This document shows positions 35,372 to 49,038 of a stretch of DNA of 64,000 bases, one piece after another. How positions within the stretch are numbered: the first letter of the stretch is position 1; each line of letters opens with the position of its first letter. The stretch lies in the NCBI GenBank assembly GCA_029224185.1, contig CM055192.1:3275001-3339000 (forward strand). The letters run 5' to 3'. A model generated the notes under the pieces. That model was not told the DNA's origin. It ran no database searches and was given only the letters and a program-made list of their open reading frames with translations. Position numbers and translations under genes: made by a program. The DNA comes from Karalla daura (Eukaryota > Chordata > Actinopteri > Chaetodontiformes > Leiognathidae).

Positions 35372-35390
35372 GGGGTTAGGGTTAGGGTTA
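35372..35390 (+). repeat. Short interstitial telomere-like tract
   Basis: GGGGTTAGGGTTAGGGTTA, about three TTAGGG units, followed by two decayed AAAATAGGGTT units to about 35405. Confidence 0.9.
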
Positions 35391-35799
35391 AAATAGGGTT
35401 AAAATATTGCTTTAAGACATTTCTTGTAGTAGGTATCGGCTTTGCATCAAATAGTGAATTCTGCATGGTATGTAGAAATGGATTCTTAAGTGCATGTCAG
35501 ATAGCGGTCCAGAAATCCTGGGAGTGCATCAAGATCTCCAGTAACGCAGTATTGAAAGGACAGCCACCAAGATGGGTAAAGACTGTTGTCAAAGACTGTG
35601 CATCTTGTTGTAATAGTTGTTGTAAGTTGTACTAAAGCTGAAATAAACAAATTCTTTTCTCTGTAAATACCCATGTATACCCCATGTTCTTGCGATCTGT
35701 GCTACCATGACCTCATACCTAACCTGCACACATGATGTTAAACATGCTGGGCCCGGTACTCTGGTTTTCTGCCACAGTTTAATTACATGCATAGATGTG
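35391..35799. other. Gene-free stretch
   Basis: No exon, RNA gene or repeat recognised apart from decayed telomere-like units at the start. Confidence 0.5.
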
Positions 35800-35945
35800 A
35801 GTCTGAGAGTGGATGGTGTTGGTGACTGGTGACCTATCCAGGGTTAGGGTTATTCTGTGCCTTTCCTACATGGGATAGGCTGCAGCAGACACCTGCATCA
35901 TTTTGCAGGTGAGATAGTAGATGGATGGATGGCTGGATGGCCTGG
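35800..35945 (-). mobile_element. Fish interspersed repeat (GGATGGAT-tail family), minus copy
   Basis: GGTGACTGGTGACCTATCCAGGG, GGGATAGGCTGCAGCAGACACC and the tail ATGGATGGATGG are diagnostic for the reversed repeat. A TTAGGGTTA unit at 35841-35850 is embedded in it. Confidence 0.75.
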
Positions 35946-38900
35946 TCAGCTTCTGGGGCATGCTAAAGGTGTTTATATAAGCAGTTTGGATAATGATAAG
36001 GGGTACATCAGGGCAGATAGCGAGAGTGAACAAATATTTGACAAGAGGATGAGCAGCTGTTTGTCAGGATGCCATTAAGGCAGTGGGTTGCAAAGTAACT
36101 TCAGCTAAATGCTTGTCCAGACTGCACATTCAGATATGACTGAGTTATCAAAAAATGTGCCCTGAAGTTTCAGACAAGTGTATCAACAAATTATTTGAAC
36201 ACAAAACATGCCAGTGGACAGACTCACTTGCTGTACTTAGTTCAGTACTTTGGAATCATCTTTGTTCACCTTGGATAGCATCTTCAACACTTCATCTGTG
36301 TAAGACTTGCATAGAAATGTCATGACTACAACTACAATCTTATGTTCTCATCTCATCTTAAGTGTAACTAATGAGAATGTGAGAATACATCATAGTTACT
36401 CCAAAATATATGTATTTTGATCCGCCTTTTACAACAGTTTTACAAGAATAAAAAGAGCCGGGGGTACAGCTGTGATGTATACCCCCTACCCTCAACTTTT
36501 ATGTCACCGTGGTCAGTTGCAGTCTCCGTCTAATCCATTAGTCATGTTTGATCAAGGCAAAGCCATTTTACATCCAACAGCGGATGCCCCCCCCCCCACC
36601 CCCCCAACACACACATACACACACACACACACCCCAGTCCCCAACCCCCTCCCCTCCCACACACCCTCAGACCCCTATCTCCTGTGACTGACACACCTGA
36701 CCATCCACAGTGAACTGAGGCTTTGCTGAGATCATGAAAGTAATTGGAGTGTGGACATAGAGAGACAAGAGAAAAGTATCGCCTGCACGATACATGTGAT
36801 TCTTTTCCAAAATGCATTGGATTCCTCTTTGGCCCAAAGGAAAACAAAGTCATGCAGTCTGTTCTCTGGTATACTATTATACTATAATATAATACTGTAA
36901 TAGCAGTACTATTATTTTTCAATGCAGAATGTTTTCCCAGAATCATTTCAATACTTTTCTCAGGACAATTTAAAGAATAACACTTTTTTTAATAATAACA
37001 CATACGACACAATGTATTTCATATTCAATGTATTTAATGTACAGAATAAATAACTGCACAACAACACATGAGAAATATTGGGTGAGAGGCTCCCTTCAAG
37101 ACTTTGTCTTTATCCAAGTGCCTCCACTAATGAATGAAGACAATGACAAGCCTTTGAAAGTCATGCTTTTTCTGTCTGTCACCAGGCTGTATTCCCTTTA
37201 AACTCACAAATGGCTAACCTTTGAAAATTGCAGTGTTTAAGCCTTTGCTTTTTAGTCTTCTGTAAATGTCACATAATGTTATTGGGCTCTGAGAGCACAG
37301 CATCATTAATCTTTCCAGTGCAGGCTGGCTGAGTGAAATATGGCGGGTAGAGCAGCTATATCACTAAGTAGGGACATCAGAGCAGAAGTGTAAACATCAT
37401 TTGGACACTGCAGTTTTTCTGCTCAAATGGGTTTGATGTTGATGAAGGGAGACCTTCTTTCCAATGTGCAGTGATGCACAGTGTTTGATCAATATTCCCA
37501 GGAAGGCTGGTAGTTATTCCACCACTGGAAGAAGTGGAAAAGGTGGAAACCTCCTCTCCAAGAAAGACAGAGAACACAGTTATCTTCTTTGTTCCATTTT
37601 TCCACTCAGTCAGATAATGCAGCCAGAAATGAATACGTTGACCATGAAGGGAGGGATCTCCTGTTAAAGTTTTGGCTTTGTCAGCATAAAGATATATTTT
37701 TTACAATTTTAAAGCTGCATTTCATTTTATTTATTTCTATTAAAATGATATGTTTTAAAATTCAAGGAGACAAAACCAGTAATTAATACCAGCTGAATGT
37801 TTCCTTGACTACTACCTCTTCAATCTCCTCTTCAATGATGTTATATTGTTCTCTTTTGTACCAATCAAACACAAACAGTTTCATGCACAAATAGTGTTTT
37901 TATATTAAAGCACATAAGCATACATATTATGTGTATTATCCACCATCCATTACAGACCAAACCTGTAGGTTGCAGATTGTCAGTTTCTGCAATCGCAGGA
38001 ACCTTGTGAACCATCTGGTAGATGAAAGTATGCTTTCAGGCTTGGTTGCCCCCCCACCCAAGAACAAACAGGTTGATAAACAAGTGTGCTCTGCTCAGTT
38101 CTAGCAAGCAGAGCACTGCTCAGCCCTGTACTCTTAACCCCAGCATCATGGCTGGACTTGTTCAGGCAAACTGTAATAATAGAAGAGATTTTAGTTGCAT
38201 GTCTATCATATTTGCCTGTGAAACAGACAATTCTTATTTTATTCTTAGATCAATCGAAACTGAAAACAAAGTTTCCTTTTCTCTATTTTGTTCTTTTGTT
38301 CTGTTTTAAGGCAACCACGTCCAAGTAAGTCTATAATAATTTCAGGATATGCAAATGCAGTCAATTTATTTTTCAATACCTTCCAAGATATATATGTTAC
38401 AGAACATTACTGAACTAGAGTTCTCATTATTACCAAATACCTGCTGTGTCTTTCATATTTTTTTATATACAGCATGTACGTACATAGACAACACAACTTC
38501 TTTACACCTATACACACAGTTGTAGTGTGGAGATCTTCCCCCGTGCTGCCTCCTGGAGAGACTGGAGAGCAGCCGCAGACAACGTTTTCTCTCTTCATTC
38601 TTTATTGCTTTGTTTCTGGTCTTAACTTTGTCTATTTGGTCTATTATTATAATAATTATTTTTATTATCATTACTTACTGTTTTATGTTGTGAATGTTGG
38701 GCACATTGTAAATGTGATGTTGTTTTATGCAGGTTTTGGCCATTGTACAGAATAATTTTCCATCTTATCTCAAAAGCAGAATGTTTATTTTTACCTTTTG
38801 TCTGTCTTTTGACATGTATATTACATGTCACTTGTTAGAATCAAAATGCTGGTTGTATAATATGAACAAAATATCCAGACAGCCTTATGGAAGCACACCC

Positions 38901-40039
38901 TTACACACACAACCTGAACATTCTCACACAAGAATGCTCCGGTGCACAATTAGACTCTCAGGAAACTGAAAAGAAACTGGATGTGCTGCTGGCAGGCCAT
39001 GTTTGGCATTCACATGGCGGTGGCAGGTTGTGTCACTGGATGGTGACAAACTGTTGTTTTCTGCTTCACAACACCAGCACCCTGGAGCACTTTCAGACTT
39101 TGATCACGATGCCGACACACAGTCTCAGGCACACACACTCACAAGTCCTTCACAAATCACAAAACATACACTCATTCATGCATATGCGTGTGTATACAAG
39201 CATGTGTGTGGAGATGCACACACTCATGGAACACTAAACATCAGTCTTCTTTTTGCCAATTACACAAACACACTGACTCAAAAATAATACGTTTTGTTTG
39301 ATAACTTGAAAATATGTCACTTAGGTCAATAATCAGGCAGATTCATTTACAGAGGATATTTGTATATCACTCTCAATAATTTGGAATCCCTGTGACTCTG
39401 GTTTGGTAAGATAAGGTATAAATGTCACACATTATGTGTTATGAGATAATTGTATAATATGGATTCATCCTTTGGTTGTAGTTTTTTCAGTGATACTATG
39501 TTATTTTGCCTCTTTGGGTACTTTATTACACTGGCTATCTAAGAAATAGATAGCTCTGACATCATGATGGACTTTGGAGGCTTGTAATTTATCATACATC
39601 ACAGTTTAAATATACTGTCTGAAACCAGCAACATATTTATGCAAAGAGTTTGACATTTTTTGCTGAGTAAAAGCTTACGGGTCAATAATACATAAAAATT
39701 TGAAAAAAGTTTAACTAAGGTATTTTCATAACAGGAAATAAATGAGCAAAAGCTCTGATTGCTACATTGACTTGATGACTATGATAAGACAAAGAAAATG
39801 GATGGAGAGACATCAACATCTACTTGGAAATGGCGCAATTGCCTTACATATAAGGTCTCTTTGTTTAATTTGTGATCATTTTCTCTTTCATATTGTATTT
39901 TAATCTCCACACTATATCACCATTGTATGCTCTTCGTTATGTATATATTTACATTATTTATAGATGTGTGTGTGAATGTGTCTTATAAAAGCCCCAATTC
40001 TCAATGATGTTATCTACTGGTTTGTGAGGAGTCAGGAGT
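35946..40039. other. Gene-free region with a C-rich/CA tract and a candidate conserved block
   Basis: No coding exon was recognised. A C-run and (CA)n lie at 36588-36635, followed by CCCCAACCCCCTCCCCTCCC-type sequence. The block 37090-37350 is repeat-poor. ORFs at 38022-39287 have no family signature. Confidence 0.5.
36588..36665. repeat. Poly-C and CA low-complexity tract
   Basis: Eleven or more C, then ACCCCCCC, then (CA)n and further C-runs. The minus strand is G-rich and quadruplex-prone. Confidence 0.85.
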
Positions 40040-40200
40040 TATGAATTTGGCAAACAGGGTGCCGCCATCTTGAATTTTTGGAGCCAGAGGAAACCATATT
40101 TGGATTAGAGTGCAGGGCTGGAGGGGAACAAACCTCAACGACCCATTACGTCACCCATTGGTTTGTGAGGGGTTGTCAGGGTCAATCAAATACACATGGC
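40040..40200. repeat. Probable dispersed fish repeat fragment
   Basis: GGGTGCCGCCATCTTGAATTTTTGG, GGCTGGAGGGG and the twice-occurring TTGGTTTGTGAGG (also at 40019) look like a common dispersed fish sequence. The family is not identified. Confidence 0.35.
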
Positions 40201-41175
40201 CCTAACTATTTCATTTTTTAAAGTTCTAATATCTTATTAATCATGGAAATATTTGCAAATTGACCACCAAATCACACTAATCCATGAGAATCTTAAGATG
40301 CTGAATACGCTATGAGCTGTGAAAAAAAGTATTGAATGAATATTTCATGATTGAAAATTTTTGTGTAAAATTTTTTTTACACAGGCTCAGGTGGCCTCAA
40401 GGAGGATGACTTGTTGAACCTTGTTGCTGCTGTATTTTGGTCAGAATAAGCTGCAGAAGCAGCTGTCTTGATTACAGAAAGCAGCTAATTTTGACACCAG
40501 TCAGCTAGCTTGCTAACTGGCATGTCAAAGTAGTGCAGGCTGGCCAAAATTCGAATGTATCCCGAGCTGCAGACAAGGTCAAAGCCAGTGAGTGTGTAAT
40601 AAATCAGGAAGGAGTGAGCCATTATCTTTCCCTCTCTGCCAGCCGAGCAGTGCAGTGACCTGATATTATAACAAATGGAGGGGAAAACTCTGCCATGAGA
40701 TGTAAATTCCTACTCTGTTGCCCTATGAATGGTAGTCTCTTCAGAAACTGAGGCAGTGACCCGTGGCATCCACAAAGATCTGACATGACAGGAATGGAAG
40801 GATTAGAGAGATGGAGGGGTGCCAGTAGAAAGAGGTGGGGGAGGAGATAACCTGCATAAGGAAAGCTGTGTTAAAGAGAATTACAATTGCAGCGGATAAA
40901 TGAGATGTCAAATAGACTTTAGCTGTGCTCTATACAGCTCTATACAGCAAGTGACAAACAATACTCAAACCAGTGCGTAAAGGGAGTGTGCTCAAGGTGT
41001 GCTTCAATGACGAGAAGGTGGTGCCCTAGGAAATCCATTGACATAATCTGAATCTTACATTGAAATAATCTGAAATACAAAAATGATATTTGTATTTTAT
41101 TTTAAATGTGTGTCATTTGAGTTAATTATGTAAGAACATCCCCACACCACCAGTTGGTATTAAGCAGGTAAGATA
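40201..41175. other. Gene-free stretch
   Basis: No coding exon was recognised. 40600-40960 is repeat-poor with balanced composition. The last part (from about 41135) merges into the GGAT microsatellite as the reduced end of a fish repeat copy (GGTAAGATAATGGATGG). Confidence 0.5.
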
Positions 41176-41258
41176 ATGGATGGATGGATGGATGGATGGA
41201 TGGATGGATGGATGGATGGATGGATGGATGGATGGATGGATGGATGGATGGATGGATA
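41176..41258. repeat. (GGAT)n microsatellite
   Basis: About twenty pure GGAT units, grown from the GGATGGAT tail of a fish repeat whose end (CAGGTAAGATAAT) is directly upstream. The IHPSIHPS and MDGWMDGW ORFs on the two strands are artefacts. Confidence 0.95.
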
Positions 41259-42259
41259 ATCGAGGCACACAAAAACACACACAAAAAAAGAAATATAAAA
41301 TCACAAACTTTTAAATCCAGAACCAGTAAGTGGATCCTGTGTAATTATTCAGGTAAAATCGACTTGACAGTTATGTTAGTAATTTATGATAGCTGGTTTG
41401 AATATTCCCATGTCCCTTAAGTGTTTTGTTTTTATACTGTATATTGAATTGCAAATGTATTTTCATGCAGTGCTTTTATTATGTTTGAGCATTCACGTAT
41501 GAAAAAGACCTCTCCACCGTAACACAAAAAAATGAGCTAAATACTAGCTAATATACTGTAGCACTATAGATTAACTCTAAACTGCTGGTTGTATTCCCTT
41601 AATGAATGAACGTGATTTCATAAACACAACGAAAACCTAATTGAAATTGAAATCTAAGGAGCTGCTGCTAATAATGATAGTATACAAACAAACATTTTTG
41701 TGGCCATATGAGATATATTATATAATAAGTTTGGTCTTGAATTGCTGACAAAAACTATCATGTAAAGTGGTGCTAAGCTTTATCGGTCAAGGAGTCAAAC
41801 ACCTAGTCGTGGAAGAGGTCCATGGGGAGCACGGAAGAAGACTTTTAGTTTGCCCCAAGGAAATTCTGAAAAACCAATGAATGTAAGCGGAGGAAAGTGA
41901 CCATTTGTCCACACTGTCTGTGGGACCGATTGGGGCCTGTTCCGTCTTTGATTGTCACTTGGTCCACACAGCAGTAGACACTGATGGGTTCCACTATAGA
42001 TGGTGCGCCTAGGGATAGCTGTTACACTGGATATTGTAGATATTAATACTTGTTTAAAGATTTTTTGGGGGAGGGGGGGCGAACATCTTGAAATATTAGA
42101 GGAGCACGGCTCTGTTTTTTTGTTCTTTTTTTAAAGTTCTTGTACAACTTTTGTTTTAAAATTGATTTTAAGATTTTAAAAGCTTTTAAGACACTTTTAA
42201 GAAGGTCAGAGCTTTTAGGTCTTTTAAGTTTATTTAAAATTTGAAATTCTTTCATTTCT
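41259..42259. other. Gene-free stretch
   Basis: No exon recognised. There is a G-run at 42066-42079 and a run of TTTTAAG-type low complexity around 42120-42240. Confidence 0.5.
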
Positions 42260-43270
42260 CTTTTCCTGATTTCATCAGAGTTGCTGTTTTACCTGTTTGT
42301 TTCTTTATAGTCCTGCTAGTTTTATTAGTGCTCCGGGAAGGAGCACTATTGTTCTCCTGTGTGTTTCCTCCATTTTATTCAACTTCTCTATCTTGCAACA
42401 AATTTCGATCGGCCGTAGCTCAAAAACGCAAAAACACTCTCCCAGACGCGTTGGTGTATTACAATCCAATTTGGCCCCACAGGGACCAAAAACTGCTCCA
42501 AAAGAGCAAAAAATCCCATGAGAAATGAATGGGAAACCCTAACCCTAACCCAAATTAAAAAAAAATCACCCTCAAACAAACATTTGCAGTAAAGCCGTAT
42601 GTTGACATAGAAACTCAATTAAAACTTCAAAACTTTAAACTTCAATACCTCAGAGCATGTTCATACCTCGTTTTTCATCCAGGCCCTCTCAAAAACATGT
42701 GGGTTTGGCATATTCGATGCAGCTTGAGTGGGGACCAAGTGTGGAGACCAACTGTCAGAGTGGGATCACTGAAAAACCATCTCTCATTTTTCTCTTTTCA
42801 CGCTGCTCCCAGCCATGCCTTAAGCAGTAGGCAAATTCTTTTTTCCGCTTTTGCAGGAAAATTTGTGCTCTTTCATGCGATGCAGGCCATACATTTAAAC
42901 AGTGAGCCCCAGTGAGCCCCAGAGTCAGCCTGAGGCAGCCTCTTCTCTCCATAAGCCTCCATTCATTTTCCAACCATTGTGGTCAAAGTTAAAATGTACA
43001 ACTCTACTCACGACTGTGGCCTCAGTTTTCAGAGTACACACACCAAATTGTATCAGGGCGTTCCTGAGACTCTCCCCTGCATGGCGGTGTGCTCATATTC
43101 CCGGTAGGTGCAAGCGTTGCCTCCCTCGAGCCACATATTTAGCACTTACACAATCTTGTTTTTTCCTATAAGCATGAATGGGAAAAATGGAACCCCTCAA
43201 ACAAACATCCGCTATGTCGCCATACTTTGACTGAGAAACTTCATTTTAATTTCATAAATTAAACAAACTT
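42260..43270. repeat. Probable dispersed repeat containing a telomere-like tract
   Basis: The phrase pattern 'ATGAATGGGAAA(A)..' occurs at about 42525 and 43177, each soon followed by CCCTCAAACAAACAT (42571 and 43194) and a similar CATA...TTGACATAGAAACT / TTGACTGAGAAACT. So a module of about 0.62 kb is partly duplicated. AACCCTAACCCTAACCC lies at 42535-42551. The ORFs at 42241-43171 lack homology. Class unknown. Confidence 0.55.
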
Positions 43271-43434
43271 GTGGTCTGTTTGTGTACAGGGTTGCATGTT
43301 GATACGGTATATCATTTTTCAGCAGCACCTTCTCCAAGAGCATGTGGTCAAGCGCTTTGTTTCTGCTCCTCTGCTGTCAGACAACCTCCTGCTGCAGCAG
43401 GCTCAGAGATGACCTCACAGACACACAAACACTT

Positions 43435-43438
<4 letters not shown>

Positions 43439-43496
<58 letters not shown>
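43439..43496. repeat. (CA)n microsatellite
   Basis: Twenty-eight or so uninterrupted CA units. Confidence 0.95.
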
Positions 43497-43498
<2 letters not shown>

Positions 43499-43919
43499 GC
43501 TGCAAACATCCGGGAGCACTCTCGAAATTTCCCCTGTGATTTTAATTTCTTGTTTTAACTGTCAGTGTGAATTTTATACTCTAAGTGTCATTTTACTGTA
43601 GCTGTTATCCTCATTTATCTCTGTTAATCATTTTGTACTTTCGTTTGATAAGTCCTCTATACATAAAGTTTATCATTATTATAAAGTTTATTATTGTAAA
43701 TCCCCTACATTTGTGACCTATTGCCGACCCATGGCCAGGGAACATTTTTATATGAGACTGGGTTGTCATATACATTTTCTTTTCAGAAATCTTCTGTAAG
43801 CAGGAAAAGCCTTATCATCACATTATAGTGATACCTAGGCTTTCCGTACTCTGACACAGTGAGAGGTCAGTTCTATAAAGGGAAATATCTAATGATAAAA
43901 TGTTTATTGTTTTACCGAG

Positions 43920-44235
43920 CCATTCATTCATTAACTTACCAATGGTGCATGGATCTCCAGCTGTTGCTTATCTGTCATGGGTGAAAGCAGGCAATACACC
44001 CTGAATATGTTACCAGCTGACTGGGCTCACCATTCCCTTTCCCTCTCACACCTTTGGATAATTAAAGTCTTCCATTGACCTTAACACATGTTTTTGGACT
44101 GTTGGAGGAATCTGGAGAGCCTGGACAAACTCATAAAGACACAGGGAGAACCTCCACACACAAAGACCAGGATTTGAACCAGTGACCTTCTTACCCCAAA
44201 GCTCTGTTCACAGAACTGCAGTGGCACCCCCAAAT
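43920..44235 (+). mobile_element. Fish interspersed repeat (GGATGGAT-tail family), nearly full copy
   Basis: It starts CATTCATTCATTAACTTACC and carries GCAATACACCCTG, CTCACACCTTTGG, ATGTTTTTGGACTGTTGGAGGA, CACAGGGAGAACCTCCACAC, GATTTGAACCAGTGACCTTC and AGTGGCACCCC. These are the same ordered blocks as in the 60660 copy. Confidence 0.8.
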
Positions 44236-47200
44236 CAATTTCAAGTGATAGTTAAATCGTTAATACTGCAATTACCTTTACACTGAAATCTTTACAGACT
44301 TTGTGTTTTAGTGTGTCAGATAGACAGTGTGGCTACAGCAGAGGGCAGTCTTAGGCAAGCCTTTGCAGCAGTATCTCACCTGTTATTGTTCTGTGTCAAA
44401 TATTAGACTGTGTTAGCCATAATAAGTGAACAATATGAATATTGTTGCAGAGTATATCTGGATTTAACAGTATTAAATTTAGGAAGAAAAGACGTCTTTT
44501 TTAATTTGCTGGTTTTTAAATGCGTAGTTTTCCAACTGTTTTTTTTTTATTATTAAAAAATCGTTTCTCAGGAATGAGACAGTCGAGCTCTCAGTTCATA
44601 AACATTTGTTTAGTCCATGACCTGGACAGTGCTCCTCTGCTTTATTTCAGGACCTACAGAAAAGCCAGAAAAAACATATAATTTACATATAATGAAGGAA
44701 GCGACAAAGTGGTTAGATTGCTGGTTCTAGAAGATCTGATTTTCAAAACATTTCTGTAAAAATCAATGCATTGCTGCATTCCCGGAATATTCATCTTGCA
44801 CCAAACATTATTTTCTGTCAACAGTTTTTCACAGGCTTTTTTTGACCAACAGGTGAAGCCTATATTTTATACTGTAGAGGCTGAGTGAATTAATGTGGGA
44901 TAGGTATGAGAAAAACTGCGAACGGCTGAGGCTTCCTAGTCCCGACCCAGATAGCGTCCAGATACATATAAAGATGAGAGGGAAATGTGGTGAGATGGGA
45001 AACTTGCAGGCTTGTCTGCGGGGTCTATGTGCAATTTTTTTATGAGTTAAGGATCTGGAAGGAAAGATCTGGGAACCGTACGCTCCTCTCAGCTTCAGCC
45101 TTAAATCACATCACACGACATTGCCTCTGTGCTCCTCTGCTCATGGCATTGGAGCCGATGCATCTCAATTCTCGTCACTGTTTGCGCTCTAACTGGTCGT
45201 GGCTGTGCTGCATTCCGGCGCCAGAGCACAACACAGCAGTCCAACACCGAACAGGGACAGGAAGTCGTGCCCAGAAATGAAATAAAGCTTCTGCTTCATT
45301 TTCAAAATAAAATCAGTCAGTTCGTACAAGATGCGTAACATAATACCAGACCGCTGGAGCTGTGAGTTCATCAGTTTCACTGAGCAACAAGGTGATTCTG
45401 ACATTTTATTGTGCATATGTTGTCGTTGTGGAGGCGGTACAAACAGGCTGTTTGACTATCTGCTGTTTGCAGATCAGCTCTGTTAAAGTCATTCTGAAGT
45501 TAGGGTGCAGTTACGTGTGCGGTGTAATTTTGGGGTCACAGTCAACCAGGACGTTGAAATCCTCTAAACCACAATATCCACCAGTATCCATCGCACAATG
45601 AACAGCACACTATCATTCATTTCAAGGTAGGACAAGTTCTAAAAGGTCGAGGTAGATTCAGTCTTTTTTGGGTTTATGGCCCACTCCACTTCAAAGGGGC
45701 ACAGGAAATTGGGTGACAAATTACCTGAATCAACTTTTTAAAGAATGCATTCAAGAACAAAGAATAAAGAATCTGACCTGGTGTGTTAACTGCAGTTGCA
45801 ACCAATGGCAAGTTGCAAAATATTCCAGTGATGATTGGGAAAATGGGCAAATGGGCCTGCAAAACTTTGTTGAATAGATTAGACAGGTACTGCCCTGGCT
45901 TCAGATTTAAACTGTGGTGGTAAGCGATGAAAGGGGAGGAAAGCACGGGTCAGTATGTGATGGTGGTGTAGTCCACCTAAGAAACTTTTGGCTCACATTA
46001 CCATAGTTTTGTTCAGCAGGTCTGGCTTAGCTGTTGGGACAGGATTTCTTCCATGGCCTGTGATTGAAGCAACAAGCTTCATGGCACATTGCTTTGTCAT
46101 GTCATGTAGTTAAGGTGATCAAGTTCACATAGTGTAGCTGAAAGGACACATTTTTCCTCGTAGAAATACAGCAACATTCTGGCAAAAAGATTTGATTACC
46201 AAGCAATGTAGCAACTGTAGCACTACATGTGAACTCAGACGTCCTGGATTCAAATCAGTAATTATTGTTTAATTCTAATAGGTCAAATGCAAAACAAAGC
46301 ATTGATTTGAATGAAATTTACTATAGTTTTACTGAGCTGGGAATTCAACATTAGTGGACAAATGTAAAATACATGACACTAGCTAACTAGTGAGGAAATA
46401 AACAGGGGCTAGCTGTCTCTCTTTCAGCGATGTTGGCTTGAGCCTGGCATACAGTTTCATCAGAAATATTGATATGTCTTGACAAACGACAGGGAAACAA
46501 GCCTTTTTGATCTTCTAGAGAGGTTCATCCGCTATTACCAACAGACCAATGCATCTCATTGTTACACAAGGCTGATGCAACACCCCTTGATCTAATTTGA
46601 CTCAAAATACCCAGAGAAAATGATAGAAAAGTATTGCAATTTTTCCATTTTCCTGCATCTGAAGTCAGTGCTCCTTCAAAGGGATACAAGATGCCATTGG
46701 ATGGGGTGCAGTGACACAAAATAATGCCATTTTCCATACAAAGATGTAGGGGCTTTTGTTTGAGCTTGTCTGAGTATTCTGCAGCTGAAAGAGAGATAAG
46801 CATGTGATAGCGCATATTTTTAAGTTTAGATCATGTATCATATATGTGTAATAAAATAAAGAGGGTAAAGAGGGTAAGCTACAGAATAGTTTAGCTTTGA
46901 TACTTAGCAACAAAGATATGTAAGCATTTTCCTTCATAACATACAATTAGCAAACTATTTTGTTAGGCGAATGACAAAATTAATAAGTACTATTTCTAAT
47001 ATGGGACATTCACTACATCACACAGACATTATAGTGTATGTGAGCAGTCACACACTTGTGTGCACATGCACACTCAAACTGTCGGGTGAATGTCCCCAAT
47101 TAATGACTAATTATAGTTTTGTCCTGATGGCAGGAGGCACAACTCTATCAGTACCCTAATAGCTGGGAGCTCTTGTGCTCCTAGCAACCAGCATTTCTTT

Positions 47201-49038
47201 TTTTCTTTTTTTTTGCTGCATGCCCTCCCAGACCATGTGGAATCTGTCTATGGATTGTTGCTTTTTTTTTATCTATGCAGCATATTACAAAGACCTCACA
47301 AAACCAAATATATCAGTTATAATAAACTGATCTCCTTTTAGAGAGGTATAAAGAAAAACTGATAATAAGCAAATCTAGTCTATTTTAAGATAGAGTCAGT
47401 TAAACCATTCCTATATTAAGACAAAATGATAACACATTCCTTTTTATTTCGGGCAAAAGAAAATCATCTCTAAAATAAACTGGAAAGTTATCCAATCACA
47501 GGACGCACAACATTGTTTGTGATAAAATTCTAGATTTTATTAAGCATTTAAAATAAGGGTATTGTTTTTAGTGAAACATTGTAGCATGCATTGATATGAA
47601 TAAATATGAATAACATGTACTGATACAAATAAATATACCAATGAATACAACATTGTTTAACATGGCCAATCCCCAGTTAAGAATTTCCTTGCCCACTTGT
47701 TTTAGCAAGGGATTCATATGATTATATTTCAATTAACAAAAGGCCACAATAATTTGTTGTCGTTTTGTTGTAAAACAGTGCCAATTAGCATACACTTTAC
47801 TGGAAAGAATGATGTCAGTACATCCGTTCATAAGCTTTCACAAATTGCTTTTGAACAGTTGGACAAACAAACAAAACAATGAAACATCAATACTTATCAA
47901 CATTTTACATTACAGTGTCTGCTCCAGTCTCTTTCACTCCACTCTTCATGAAGCTACCTGCTCCTGCTCCTACTTGACAAGATAAGATAAAATTGATAAT
48001 GAGTCAACACATGTATATGAAATTAAGGCAAAGTTATGCCTCCATTGACCAGCTGAACTGGAGTTGGCAATCCATGTGTGGATCATTTAAGTTACCAAAA
48101 GCTATCTTGAACTAGTTGGCTAACGAGCAATGGTTAACAAAATATGATCACCCTTTTTCTATCTTGCAGTGTTGCTATTTGCACAAAACTCACCCACGTC
48201 TATTTTCCTACAAACATATTGATGGCACCACCTATCTACAGCAGACGATACATAAATAATTTTACATCATGTGATGAACTTAATTGAATTTATTATGATG
48301 GTACTGTTTAATTTGCAGGAGATCCAGCAGTTGGATCTTGAGCAGTAAAATAGTAGGTACACAGCAATAGAAATACAGCTGATAATATGAATAGAAGCAG
48401 TGTACCAAGTATGTCCAAAATGGAAGGGTTAAACTTTTGGGCAATCCTTAAAGAGAAAGTGTTTCCAATGGAGAGAAGCTTCATGGATAAAAACTGTTGT
48501 TTCCTACTGTCTTTAGTGTAGTTATTAGAAGAAGTAGGTGGATTACTGTAAGTACTGTTGTGTATCATCCCCTATTCTGGGGTGTCACAATGTATGGGAC
48601 TTTAAAGGGAACACTCTTGAGAATTCCAAGTAATAAACGAACATGTTTCAAAAATGAATGTAAAATGGGATTCTTACACATAGCTGCTTTTGAAGGACAG
48701 TACAGGAAAGTTATGCAGCATTTTTTGGAGGGGAAACTTTTGTACTGCTAGCCAGTCAGCCAGGCAGAGAAGGACACTGTCACTGGTTATTGGCTTTTCA
48801 TAACCTTTCACAGTTATTAAAAGAACATAATATATAAATTATGTCAAGTTATATTGTTGTCATTTTTATTTAGAATTTCTAACATGCAAAACTGATAACT
48901 ATTATTTTTTAGGACCTTTTCCTGAATTACAAGGCATTTTGAAACATTTTGTCAGTTTTTTACCAGGTGACACAAGATGCACAATGTTTTTGAGATGTGT
49001 TGTCCTCCACTTTTGTCCCTGGCTTACAGGGTGTGATG
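44236..49038. other. Gene-free AT-rich region
   Basis: No coding exon or RNA gene was recognised. ORFs of 60-97 codons (for example 44987-45280 and 46525-46815) were read and not assigned. There is a T-rich run at 47196-47215 and no clear repeat family. Confidence 0.5.

Noticed and set aside
41122..41420. Direct-repeat array resembling a CRISPR-like tandem
   Set aside because: Units are 4 bp with no spacers; it is a (GGAT)n microsatellite in a vertebrate genome.
44987..45338. Two overlapping ORFs of 97 and 69 codons
   Set aside because: No homology recognised and no splice evidence.
46210..46262. tRNA-like B-box text (TGGATTCAAATCAG)
   Set aside because: No matching A box or cloverleaf could be drawn.
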